10,858 nucleotides of DNA from Clostridiales bacterium. GTDB lineage: Bacteria > Bacillota > Clostridia > Oscillospirales > Oscillospiraceae. Each line of letters begins with the position of its first letter. Position 1 is the first letter of the stretch. The translations under genes were made by a program, and so were the position numbers. Positions 1-6,458 of the stretch are shown piece after piece. The notes under the pieces are model-generated. The model worked only from the letters and a program-made list of their open reading frames with translations. It had not been told where the DNA came from and did not search any database. Location: assembly GCA_021200895.1 (NCBI GenBank), contig JAJQFX010000054.1, positions 1-10,858 of the forward strand. Direction: 5' to 3'.

Positions 1-64
1 TTTGCAACGCATTTATGGCGCAAATTTACCGCAAGGCACCGAAGTGCATTTGTTCAGAGGTTCC
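1..64. mobile_element. Possible insertion-sequence end (partial, running out of the window to the left)
   Basis: Bases 54-64 read TCAGAGGTTCC, the exact reverse complement of GGAACCTCTGA at 10809-10819. Read outward from the core, both ends begin GGAACCTCTGA and then diverge, as the two terminal repeats of one IS type would. No transposase is visible in the 64 bases present. An 11-bp match alone can occur by chance in a window of this size. What makes it suggestive is its position about 50-60 bases from both window edges and its IS-like look. The IS family was not identified. Confidence 0.35.
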
Positions 65-259
65 TTAGCATATTGGACCTGAAACCACAGATAAGCGAGA
101 GGGAAAGTCGTAAAAGCAAGATTCTCCCTGTCGGACACTTACTCTTTTCAGAGTAAACACCGACCGGTTCTCTTGATAGGAATTCCGGTTTCCCATACCC
201 TCGGCTGACGCACAATCGGAGATTTACGCTATTTGGCTCCCATTCAAAAATGGTTGCAG

Positions 260-282
260 CGGCACTGTCAAAGACAGTGCCG
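260..282. repeat. Perfect 10-bp inverted repeat (hairpin, 3-nt loop)
   Basis: CGGCACTGTC (260-269) pairs perfectly with GACAGTGCCG (273-282) around an AAA loop. There is no T tract directly after it on the plus strand. On the minus strand a T run comes only after about ten further bases, so it is not a standard intrinsic terminator. Its role is unknown. Confidence 0.6.
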
Positions 283-330
283 GTCACGATTCTTGTGGTT
301 GCTGCCTACAGTAAAAATCAAAATCGCAGA

Positions 331-350
331 GGAGGTTTATCATGAAATGA
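331..350 (+). other. Orphan ribosome site with ATG-AAA-TGA (possible remnant of a gene start)
   Basis: GGAGG at 331-335 is followed at good spacing by ATG (342-344), one AAA codon and TGA (348-350). This is either the start of a gene whose body has been lost at a junction near 345-350, or a minimal start-stop element. No longer frame continues from it. Downstream sequence becomes AT-rich (about 365-395), consistent with a junction. Confidence 0.3.
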
Positions 351-548
351 GAGTTGTCAAGGGTAATTTTTATTCTTAAATTTAATAGAACCGGTTATCC
401 TTTTTGCTCAGCCAGCGGCGAAGTAAGCATAACAGTTGCCAGGTAGTCATATAGGTCGGTTGCAAAGTAATGTCTTTACGCAAAAAATGTCGTCCGGACC
501 CGAAATCTATTTCACCCCATTCTTTTGCAAAAATCAGGGAGAAATTCC

Positions 549-577
549 TTGCAGAACAGCACAAAATGCGGTACAAT
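549..577 (+). promoter_or_regulatory. Putative sigma-A type promoter for the two-component operon
   Basis: TTGCAG (549-554) and TACAAT (572-577) are separated by exactly 17 bp. The -10 box matches TATAAT at 5 of 6 positions; the -35 box keeps only the TTG core. The implied start near 584 leaves a leader of about 110 nt before the response regulator. No other promoter-like pair as good was seen between 350 and 690. Confidence 0.5.
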
Positions 578-599
578 AAGGACGAATGAAATGCGATGG

Positions 600-659
600 G
601 CGCGCCCCGTCGCGCAGAAGAAGTTACTTGGCCACGCCCCCGTGGGAAGCGGGGCGCGC
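600..659 (+). promoter_or_regulatory. GC-rich folded 5' leader of the two-component operon
   Basis: GCGCGCCCCG (600-609) pairs perfectly with CGGGGCGCGC (650-659). Nested in the 40-nt loop is a second perfect hairpin, CCACG (632-636) with CGTGG (641-645) around CCCC. No T tract follows (the next bases are A-rich), so this is not a terminator in the form seen. It lies within the predicted leader, ending about 20 nt before the ribosome site, where it could influence translation or mRNA stability. Confidence 0.5.
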
Positions 660-692
660 AAAAAGTGCGCAGGCACGGGAGAGGGGAGAATC

Positions 693-1415
693 ATGGTTCG
701 AATCGCAGTGGTAGAGGACGAGCTGGAGCAGCGGAATACGATTTGCGCCTATCTGGACAAGCTGTCTGAGGAACAGGGATGTGCGTTTCAGGTGACGGCC
801 TTTGAGAGCGGGGCGGAGCTGCTCTTCGATTACACGCCCGTCTATGACGTGATTTTGATGGACATTGAAATGCCCGGCATTGACGGGATGCGCACCGCCA
901 TGAAGGTGCGGGAACAGGACAGCGAGGTCATTCTGATTTTCATCACCAATATGGCTCAATACGCCATTCAGGGCTATAAGGTGCGGGCCCAGGCGTATCT
1001 CCTAAAGCCGGTGAACTATTACAGCTTCGCCATGGAGATGCAGGATGCCCTGCGCACCCTGCCCCGGCGGGAGGCCGGGGCCTCCCTGCTGCTGCCCTGG
1101 GAGGATGGCATGAAGCGGGTGCAGCTGCGGGACATCTGCTATATTGAAAGTCAGCGGCACAATCTGCGCGTTCACACCGTTGACGGCACCTATGAGGTGC
1201 GGGAGACCATGAAGAACATGACCGAGCAGCTCTCTGGCAAGTCCTTTGTCCGCAGCGGGGTCAGCTATCTGGTGAACCTGGCCCATGTGTCCGGCATTCA
1301 AGGGGACGCTGCCATTGTGGGGCCGGATCGGGTGCCCATCAGCCGTCAGAAGCGGAAGGAGTTCCTGTCCGCCCTGTCCAACTATATTGGAGGGATCAAC
1401 AATGACATTGCTTGA
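693..1415 (+). CDS. LytTR-family response regulator
   Basis: This is a 240-residue DNA-binding response regulator that would receive phosphate from the adjacent kinase. Residues 1-120 form the receiver domain, with acidic pair E8-D9, phosphoacceptor D57 in MDIEMPG, T85 and the K105-P106 pair of LLKPV. Residues about 130-235 form a LytTR domain, with the typical start of this fold (ICYIESQRHNLRVHT) and a C-terminal ISRQKRKEF segment. The start at 693 was chosen because GGGAGAGGGGAGA lies just upstream and the receiver begins there; the frame stays open back to 525 but that extension has no domain character. LytTR regulators usually bind paired direct repeats, and such repeats occur at 2855-2887 in front of the GH3 gene. 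The gene overlaps the kinase by 14 nt, implying coupled translation. Confidence 0.93.
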   Translation: MVRIAVVEDELEQRNTICAYLDKLSEEQGCAFQVTAFESGAELLFDYTPVYDVILMDIEMPGIDGMRTAMKVREQDSEVILIFITNMAQYAIQGYKVRAQAYLLKPVNYYSFAMEMQDALRTLPRREAGASLLLPWEDGMKRVQLRDICYIESQRHNLRVHTVDGTYEVRETMKNMTEQLSGKSFVRSGVSYLVNLAHVSGIQGDAAIVGPDRVPISRQKRKEFLSALSNYIGGINNDIA

Positions 1416-2760
1416 GCTGATACAGGAGTTTTTCAACGGGGCAAACTTTTTCCGGCTCCTGTGTGAGCTGGTGACGGTAGAGGTGCTGTGCCATCCACAC
1501 CCCCGCAGGCATGGGAAGGCTCTCCACGTCCTGCTCCTCCTGCTGATGGTGGCGGCCTCCCAAGTGGCGCTTTACCTTCTGGTGGACTCTGACAACGCCT
1601 CCACGGCGCTGGAAGCGCCCATCTGCCTGGTGTTCACCCTGCTGTATCTGACGCTGACCCGAAAAGCGGACGGATGCCACATCTTTTACTATGCCTCCTG
1701 GGCCTACTTCGTGGCGGAACTGGCTACACAGACCTTTGTCCCGTTGCAGGCTCAGTCCTCCCTGTTCAATGGGGGGACGGCGTTGGGATTCTGCCTGGCC
1801 CAGCTGTACTATATTCTGCTGTCGGTAGGGATGGGCTTTGTTGTGTATAAGCTGCTGTTGCCCGGCGTGACCGATAGCCAAACCGCCGCCATTCCAAAGC
1901 GTAGGCTGGCCCTCCACGGGCTGATGATGCTCCTTTTTACCGTCCTGGCCAATTACCAGGTCATTTACTGGCTGCTGGGGGAGAACAACCGCATCAACAA
2001 CAACATGATCACCGTCTACCGGTGGGTAGTATGCACCGTGTGTATCTTTGTCCTGCTGCTGCAAAACAGCCTGGAGACGCTGCAACGGACGGAGATGGAG
2101 CTAGCCCTGAGCCGTCAGCTCTGGCTGCTGCAAAAGGAGCAGTATGAGCTGTCCCAGGAGAATATCGACTTAATCAACCGGAAGTGCCACGACCTGAAGC
2201 GCCAAATGGAGGCCATCCGCCAGCTGAAGGACGAGGTGGAGATCGACCGGCAGCTGGAGGAGATGGAACACGCAGTGTTGATTTACGACTCCGCCATGAA
2301 AACCGGCAACCGCGCCCTGGACATCGTGCTGACGGAAAAGAGCCTCCAGTGCGAGGGGCGGCATATCAACATGACCTGCATGGCGGACGGCAGCTATCTG
2401 GACTTCCTGGACAAAATCGACCTCTATACCATGTTCGGCAACGCCCTGGACAACGCCATCGAAGCGGTCAGCAAGCTGGAGGACAAGGCCCAGCGGGTCA
2501 TTCAGGTGGCGGTGTACACCGAGAAGGCCCTCCTGATGATTCGAGTGCGGAACTACTGCCAGGGCAAGGTGTCCCTGGAGAACGGCCTCCCCGCCACCAG
2601 CAAGGCCAACAAGCAGGATCACGGGTTCGGCCTGAAAAGCATCCGCAGCACGGCGGAAAAGTACGGCGGGGACATCGCCATCCAGTCCACAGACCATATC
2701 TTTTCCCTGCAAATTTTGATTCCGCTGCCTCAGGAGGAGCCTCTGGAGCAAGCGGAGTAA
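1402..2760 (+). CDS. GHKL sensor histidine kinase (six-helix membrane sensor)
   Basis: This 452-residue kinase is the partner of the LytTR regulator. The N-terminal half has about six hydrophobic segments (roughly 41-60, 72-86, 93-112, 128-153, 168-192, 205-222) and no large extracellular domain, so the signal is probably sensed within or close to the membrane, as in AgrC-like kinases. A coiled linker (about 223-260) leads to the phosphoacceptor box HDLKRQ with H263. The GHKL ATPase follows: N box N347-A-L-D-N-A-I-E (N347, N351) and G box GFGLKSI (408-414). The ATG at 1402 has GGAGGG at 1389-1394, inside the end of the regulator gene. A strong terminator sits 23 nt after the stop, so the pair forms its own transcription unit. 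The signal is unknown. Confidence 0.92.
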   Translation: MTLLELIQEFFNGANFFRLLCELVTVEVLCHPHPRRHGKALHVLLLLLMVAASQVALYLLVDSDNASTALEAPICLVFTLLYLTLTRKADGCHIFYYASWAYFVAELATQTFVPLQAQSSLFNGGTALGFCLAQLYYILLSVGMGFVVYKLLLPGVTDSQTAAIPKRRLALHGLMMLLFTVLANYQVIYWLLGENNRINNNMITVYRWVVCTVCIFVLLLQNSLETLQRTEMELALSRQLWLLQKEQYELSQENIDLINRKCHDLKRQMEAIRQLKDEVEIDRQLEEMEHAVLIYDSAMKTGNRALDIVLTEKSLQCEGRHINMTCMADGSYLDFLDKIDLYTMFGNALDNAIEAVSKLEDKAQRVIQVAVYTEKALLMIRVRNYCQGKVSLENGLPATSKANKQDHGFGLKSIRSTAEKYGGDIAIQSTDHIFSLQILIPLPQEEPLEQAE

Positions 2761-2783
2761 TGGATAATTCCATCAGAACCCAC

Positions 2784-2824
2784 AGCCCGCAGCCCGACCG
2801 AAGTCGGGCTGCGGGCTTTTTTTT
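2784..2824 (+). terminator. Intrinsic terminator of the two-component operon
   Basis: A perfect 15-bp GC-rich stem (2784-2798 with 2803-2817) closes a CGAA tetraloop and runs into eight T residues (2817-2824). It starts 23 nt after the kinase stop codon. It separates the regulatory pair from the GH3 unit, which therefore needs its own promoter. Confidence 0.95.
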
Positions 2825-2854
2825 GCCTGTGAGACCGCAAAGCACATTCTCAAA

Positions 2855-2887
2855 ACCAATTGTGCCGGATTTTCGACCAATCGTGCC
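2855..2887 (+). promoter_or_regulatory. Paired 12-bp direct repeats, likely LytTR operator
   Basis: ACCAATTGTGCC (2855-2866) and ACCAATCGTGCC (2876-2887) differ at one base and start exactly 21 bp apart, two helical turns. A related copy, ACTAATTGTGTC, lies at 2920-2931. Two direct half-sites about 21-22 bp apart on one DNA face are the known binding arrangement of LytTR regulators such as AgrA and ComE. The second repeat ends 6 bp before a candidate -35 box, a position suited to activation. The regulator encoded at 693-1415 is the obvious candidate binder (inference). Confidence 0.7.
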
Positions 2888-2893
2888 AAATTC

Positions 2894-2922
2894 CTGAAAG
2901 CAGACTGAAAAATTTGTAAACT
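2894..2922 (+). promoter_or_regulatory. Putative promoter of the GH3-permease unit
   Basis: CTGAAA (2894-2899) and TAAACT (2917-2922) are 17 bp apart, each matching consensus at 4 of 6 positions. Such weak boxes fit a promoter that needs an activator bound at the repeats immediately upstream. The third repeat-like element (2920-2931) overlaps the -10/start region. The predicted leader to the GH3 start is about 125 nt. Confidence 0.45.
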
Positions 2923-2988
2923 AATTGTGTCAAGAGGGTTCGGGAGCGGCACCCCGGCCCGGAACGCAGCAAATCCCCATCAACGAGG

Positions 2989-3044
2989 AAAGGAGGCATA
3001 CCCAACGGCGTCCGCAAACCATACAAATCATAACGATTAGGAGG
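2989..3044 (+). promoter_or_regulatory. Two ribosome sites ahead of the GH3 gene, one without a start codon
   Basis: AAAGGAGG (2989-2996) is a near-perfect Shine-Dalgarno sequence, yet no ATG, GTG or TTG stands at usable spacing after it. The second, AGGAGG (3039-3044), serves the GH3 start at 3057 with a long 12-nt gap. An ATG at 3046, only 1 nt after this site, opens a four-codon frame whose TGA overlaps the GH3 start as TTATGA. The 3057 start is favoured because it directly precedes a Lys-rich membrane signal. Confidence 0.5.
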
Positions 3045-3056
3045 AATGAAACTGTT

Positions 3057-6000
3057 ATGAAAAAGAACAAACGGCTAGTCCCTGGCATCGTAACCATTGC
3101 AGTCCTGCTGGTCATCACCATGATGGTGAACGTGCTGATGAGTACCTTCGGCACCACCCTGTCGAGCTACCTGGGCACCAGCTCCAGCGGCACGACCACC
3201 AGTGACGACGAGACCAGCTACGATGAGATGGATCTTCTGGCCGAGGGCCGGGAAATCGTCACCGAGCTGGAAGGAGAGGGCGCAGTCCTGCTCCGCAACG
3301 AGAACAACACCCTGCCTCTGGAGAAGGGGACCAAGGTCACCATCCTGGGCGCCATGAGCTATAACTACATCAATGGCGGCACCGGCTCCGCAGGCGGCAA
3401 GTATGACGAATACACCTACTCCATGTACGAAGCCTTCACCGGCACCAAGGACGACGGTTCGGACAGCACCAGCACCGAGATGTACCTGGATGTCAATGAG
3501 AAGGCCTGGGAGTGGCTGGAGCAGGCCGTGGGCGGTGGCCGGAATATGGACACCACTGAGGACTATTACGGCCACACCGGCACTGGTGAAATCACCACCT
3601 TCAGCGGCTCCGATTATTCCGAGAACAAGGACGCCTATGGCGACGGCGACTGGGGCGGTTACACCCAGGTCTGCGAGTTTGCCTATGAGGTCTATGAGCG
3701 GGACAAGGATGACTTCATGGAGGACGGCTATAACGATGTGGTCATCGTCACCTTCGCTCGCTCCGGCGCTGAGGGCGCCTCCCCCACCATGGACTATGAC
3801 GGCGACGGCGTTGCCTCCACCGGCACCACCTATCTGCAGCTCAGCGAGGACGAGAAGGACCTGCTGAAGTTCTGCAACGAGAACTATGAGACCACCATCG
3901 TCCTCATCAACTCCTCCGCAGCCATGGAGCTGGGCGAGATTGAGGAAGAAGAGTACGGCGTGGACGCCTGCCTGTGGATCGGCCATCCCGGCGAGGCCGG
4001 CCTGGTTGCCGTGGCCCAGATCCTGGTGGGCGACGTGAACCCCTCCGGCCATCTGGCGGACACCTATGCCTATGATATGTCCACCATGCCCTCCTTCTAC
4101 AACAATGACGATAACACCTACACCAACGTATCTGAAATCGTCACCGGCTTCGACCAGTCCAGCGACTTCGGTTACTATCAGTACGAGGAAGGCATCTATG
4201 TCGGCTATCGCTGGTATGAGACCGCCGACGCAGAGGGCTACTTCGACAGCGACTACTTCACCACCCACGCATGGAAAAACGGCACGGCCTCAGGCTATGA
4301 CGAAGTTGTGCAGTACCCCTTCGGCTACGGCCTGAGCTACACCGCGTTTGAATATGAGGTGGTGGACAGCAACATCGACCTGACTGCCCACTCCTCCAGC
4401 AGCATCACCGTAAAGGTCACCAACACAGGCGATGTGGCGGGCAAAGACGTTGTCCAGATTTATCTGGAAGCCCCCTACAACACCGATGAGAACTGCGGCA
4501 TCAGCGGCACCGGCCTCCAGAAGTCCAGCAAGGTGCTGATCGGCTTCCAGAAAACCGCCGAGCTGGCCGCTGGCGAGTCCGCAGAGTACACCATTGAGTT
4601 TGACACCGACGACCTGGCCTCCTTCGACTCCTACGGCTACGGCTGCTATGTGCTGGAGAAGGGCGAGTACAAGTTCCATGTGGCCTTTGACGCCCACAAC
4701 GACGCCACCGACCCTGTCACCGCCACCCTGGACGAGACCATCGTCTACAACGACGACGGCGTAGGCGCCCGTGACAGCGACGAGCAGGTCGCCACCGTGG
4801 CCCTCAGCGACGTGGACGCCGGCGACGGCAATATGCTGGACGGCTATCTGGACCGCAGCGACTTTGAGGGCGGCATGGCCGTCATCATGACCCACGAATC
4901 CAGCTGCAAGACCGAAGCGCTCAGCGAGGGCCTGGTGGAAGTGCTGGCCTGCCCCGCTCTTGGCAGCGTGGAGTACACCTATGAGACCTATGAAAACGGC
5001 GAGAAGGTCACCAAGACCGTCACCAAATACGTCGGCGGCGCAAGCTACCTGGTCTACGCCACCGAGGAGACCTGGGAGGGCCTGGACCAGAACGACGAGC
5101 GCTACCTCTACGACGATGAGGTGGAGGATCACGCCATCGAGTACAGCAAGGTCTACTACGTCGTCGTGGACGACAACGGCGACCCCGTCGTGGACGAGGA
5201 CGGCAACTATCAGGTCACTGAGGAAGAAACCTCCATGCGTCTGGATGTGGACTGCCCCATCCTGGAGACCGCTTCCTATGACAACGAGATTTGGTCCTAC
5301 CTGGTCGATGAGACCTCTCTGGACGAGCAGATCACCGTAGCCGGCAGCATGGGCTGGCAGACCCCCGCTGTGGAGTCCGTCAACAAGGCTCAGGCCTCCG
5401 TGGTTGACGGCCCCGGCGAGTCCGGCAACGGCAACAGCAGCTACGGCGTGAACACCTGGTTCACCTCTGCCGTGGTGAACGCCTCCACCTGGAACCCCTA
5501 CCTCCTGTATCAGATGGGCGTAGCCTATGCCCACCAGTCCATTAAGAACGGCCTGTCCGGCGCTTACGCCCCCGCCATGAACACCCACCGCACCCCCTTC
5601 GGCGGACGTAACTTCGAGTACTTCTCCGAGGACGGCTTCCTGGGCGGCATGATGGGCACCGCGGAGGTCAGCGGCCTCCAGGATTCCGGCGTCGCCGTGT
5701 ACATCAAGCATATGGCGATGAACGACAACGACACCAACCGCGACGGCAATATCACCTGGTACTCCGAGCAGGCTGCCCGTGAGATTTACCTGAAGGATTA
5801 CGAAATTTGCGTTGAGACCGTCTTTGTGCCCGATGACGAGACCGAGTCCGGCACCTATGAGGACGGCGAGGGCGCTCTGGGCATCATGGCCTCCCTGAAC
5901 CGTCAGGGTATCTCCCAGTTCCACTCCGGCCTGTATCAGACCATCCTCCGGGGTGAGTGGGGCTTCGACGGCATGATCATCACCGACGGCGTCGGCCCCT

Positions 6001-6356
6001 ACGCCTGGGTCATGTCCCCCGGCGCCGGCCTGTTCGGCGGCGTGGAAGGTCAGCTGGGCGGCTCCACCGTGGACACCTACTATGAGTATGAAGGCGACGC
6101 CACCTCCACCAACTACGGCACCTACCTGCTCCGGCAGACCACCAAGCATATGCTGTACCAGTACTGCCGCTCCAGAGCCACCGGTACCTCCAGCACCACC
6201 AGCAGTTCCTCCAGCGCCTCCGGCACCGAGAGCTGGAAGACTATCCAGTACGCTGTGGACGCTGTGCTGATTGCCGGTATGGTCATCACCGCTGTGGTGT
6301 GCTTCGTCCTCCCCGCTGTCAACGGCGGCAAGAAGAAGGCCAAGGCCAAGAAGTAA
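3057..6356 (+). CDS. Membrane-tethered GH3 glycoside hydrolase, circularly permuted domain order
   Basis: This 1099-residue exported enzyme is likely a beta-glucosidase or related exo-glycosidase. Order: basic N-terminus and membrane helix (about 9-31); GH3 C-terminal-type domain (about 65-430) with LLRN...LPL, candidate acid/base E239 in SGAEG, GDVNPSGHL and PFGYGLSY (421-428); fibronectin-III-like domain (about 445-565); a very acidic segment (575-760); then the GH3 barrel (about 765-1050) with D784 in DGP, R851-N852-F853-E854, K884-H885 and candidate nucleophile D977 in IITDG. A Ser/Thr linker, second membrane helix (about 1066-1088) and Lys-rich tail end the protein. The swapped order is known from Ruminococcus albus and Butyrivibrio beta-glucosidases. 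A helix at both ends should leave the catalytic part outside with both termini inside. Gly follows D977 where Trp is usual, so substrate preference may differ. Confidence 0.9.
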   Translation: MKKNKRLVPGIVTIAVLLVITMMVNVLMSTFGTTLSSYLGTSSSGTTTSDDETSYDEMDLLAEGREIVTELEGEGAVLLRNENNTLPLEKGTKVTILGAMSYNYINGGTGSAGGKYDEYTYSMYEAFTGTKDDGSDSTSTEMYLDVNEKAWEWLEQAVGGGRNMDTTEDYYGHTGTGEITTFSGSDYSENKDAYGDGDWGGYTQVCEFAYEVYERDKDDFMEDGYNDVVIVTFARSGAEGASPTMDYDGDGVASTGTTYLQLSEDEKDLLKFCNENYETTIVLINSSAAMELGEIEEEEYGVDACLWIGHPGEAGLVAVAQILVGDVNPSGHLADTYAYDMSTMPSFYNNDDNTYTNVSEIVTGFDQSSDFGYYQYEEGIYVGYRWYETADAEGYFDSDYFTTHAWKNGTASGYDEVVQYPFGYGLSYTAFEYEVVDSNIDLTAHSSSSITVKVTNTGDVAGKDVVQIYLEAPYNTDENCGISGTGLQKSSKVLIGFQKTAELAAGESAEYTIEFDTDDLASFDSYGYGCYVLEKGEYKFHVAFDAHNDATDPVTATLDETIVYNDDGVGARDSDEQVATVALSDVDAGDGNMLDGYLDRSDFEGGMAVIMTHESSCKTEALSEGLVEVLACPALGSVEYTYETYENGEKVTKTVTKYVGGASYLVYATEETWEGLDQNDERYLYDDEVEDHAIEYSKVYYVVVDDNGDPVVDEDGNYQVTEEETSMRLDVDCPILETASYDNEIWSYLVDETSLDEQITVAGSMGWQTPAVESVNKAQASVVDGPGESGNGNSSYGVNTWFTSAVVNASTWNPYLLYQMGVAYAHQSIKNGLSGAYAPAMNTHRTPFGGRNFEYFSEDGFLGGMMGTAEVSGLQDSGVAVYIKHMAMNDNDTNRDGNITWYSEQAAREIYLKDYEICVETVFVPDDETESGTYEDGEGALGIMASLNRQGISQFHSGLYQTILRGEWGFDGMIITDGVGPYAWVMSPGAGLFGGVEGQLGGSTVDTYYEYEGDATSTNYGTYLLRQTTKHMLYQYCRSRATGTSSTTSSSSSASGTESWKTIQYAVDAVLIAGMVITAVVCFVLPAVNGGKKKAKAKK

Positions 6357-6401
6357 ATCGCCAGACAGTCACCTCCTCATATTTGTAAGCATCCACCCAT
6401 C

Positions 6402-6430
6402 AGGGCGGCCAGCCGGTCGCTGGCCGCCCT
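6402..6430 (+). repeat. Perfect 12-bp hairpin between GH3 and permease genes
   Basis: AGGGCGGCCAGC (6402-6413) pairs perfectly with GCTGGCCGCCCT (6419-6430) around a 5-nt loop. It is followed by CCCC rather than T residues, so a full intrinsic terminator is unlikely. It ends 15 nt before the permease ribosome site. Hairpins of this kind in operons can protect the upstream mRNA end and set unequal expression of two genes. No separate promoter for the permease was seen, so the two genes are probably cotranscribed. Confidence 0.7.
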
Positions 6431-6458
6431 CCCCACTCAATGAATAGGAGCGAATGCA

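Larger units (their letters stand above)
65..548. other. Non-coding or decayed flank with no convincing gene
   Basis: This stretch is poorer in GC than the downstream operon. Frames on either strand are short, lack ribosome sites and resemble nothing recognised. It contains a 10-bp perfect hairpin with an AAA loop (260-269 pairing with 273-282, no T tract on either side). A strong ribosome site at 331-335 is followed by only a two-codon frame. On the minus strand, 382-540 reads as a plausible C-terminal protein tail (it includes TTWQLLCLLRRWL) but has no start signal. The overall impression is of remnants left by rearrangement. Confidence 0.5.

Noticed and set aside
54..287. 77-residue minus-strand frame at the left edge
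   Set aside because: It overlaps the putative IS end and has no ribosome site or recognisable family.
382..576. 64-residue minus-strand frame
   Set aside because: Its tail looks protein-like, so it may be a broken gene end, but there is no start signal and it overlaps the predicted promoter; not strong enough to call.
525..692. N-terminal extension of the response regulator from ATG 525
   Set aside because: It spans the predicted promoter and folded leader, has no receiver character, and a purine-rich ribosome site sits directly before ATG 693.
1285..1401. N-terminal extension of the histidine kinase
   Set aside because: It overlaps the LytTR domain of the regulator in another frame; ATG 1402 has GGAGGG at good spacing and starts the hydrophobic sensor.
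2184..2897. 237-residue plus-strand frame over the kinase end
   Set aside because: It is an out-of-frame shadow of the kinase, rich in Gly/Pro/Arg as expected of GC-rich shifted frames, and runs through the terminator.
3600..3820. Asp/Gly-rich stretches in GH3 as dockerin or calcium repeats
   Set aside because: The DYDGDGVAS-like segment resembles a calcium loop but occurs once, inside the GH3 C-terminal-type domain, without the duplicated dockerin pattern.
3075..4268. 397-residue minus-strand frame inside the GH3 gene
   Set aside because: Antisense shadow with Val/Gly/His-rich composition and no domain; the GH3 motifs on the plus strand are unmistakable.
4290..6149. 619-residue minus-strand frame inside the GH3 gene
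   Set aside because: Antisense artefact of GC-rich codon use, repetitive Val/Gly/His composition, no ribosome site or domains.
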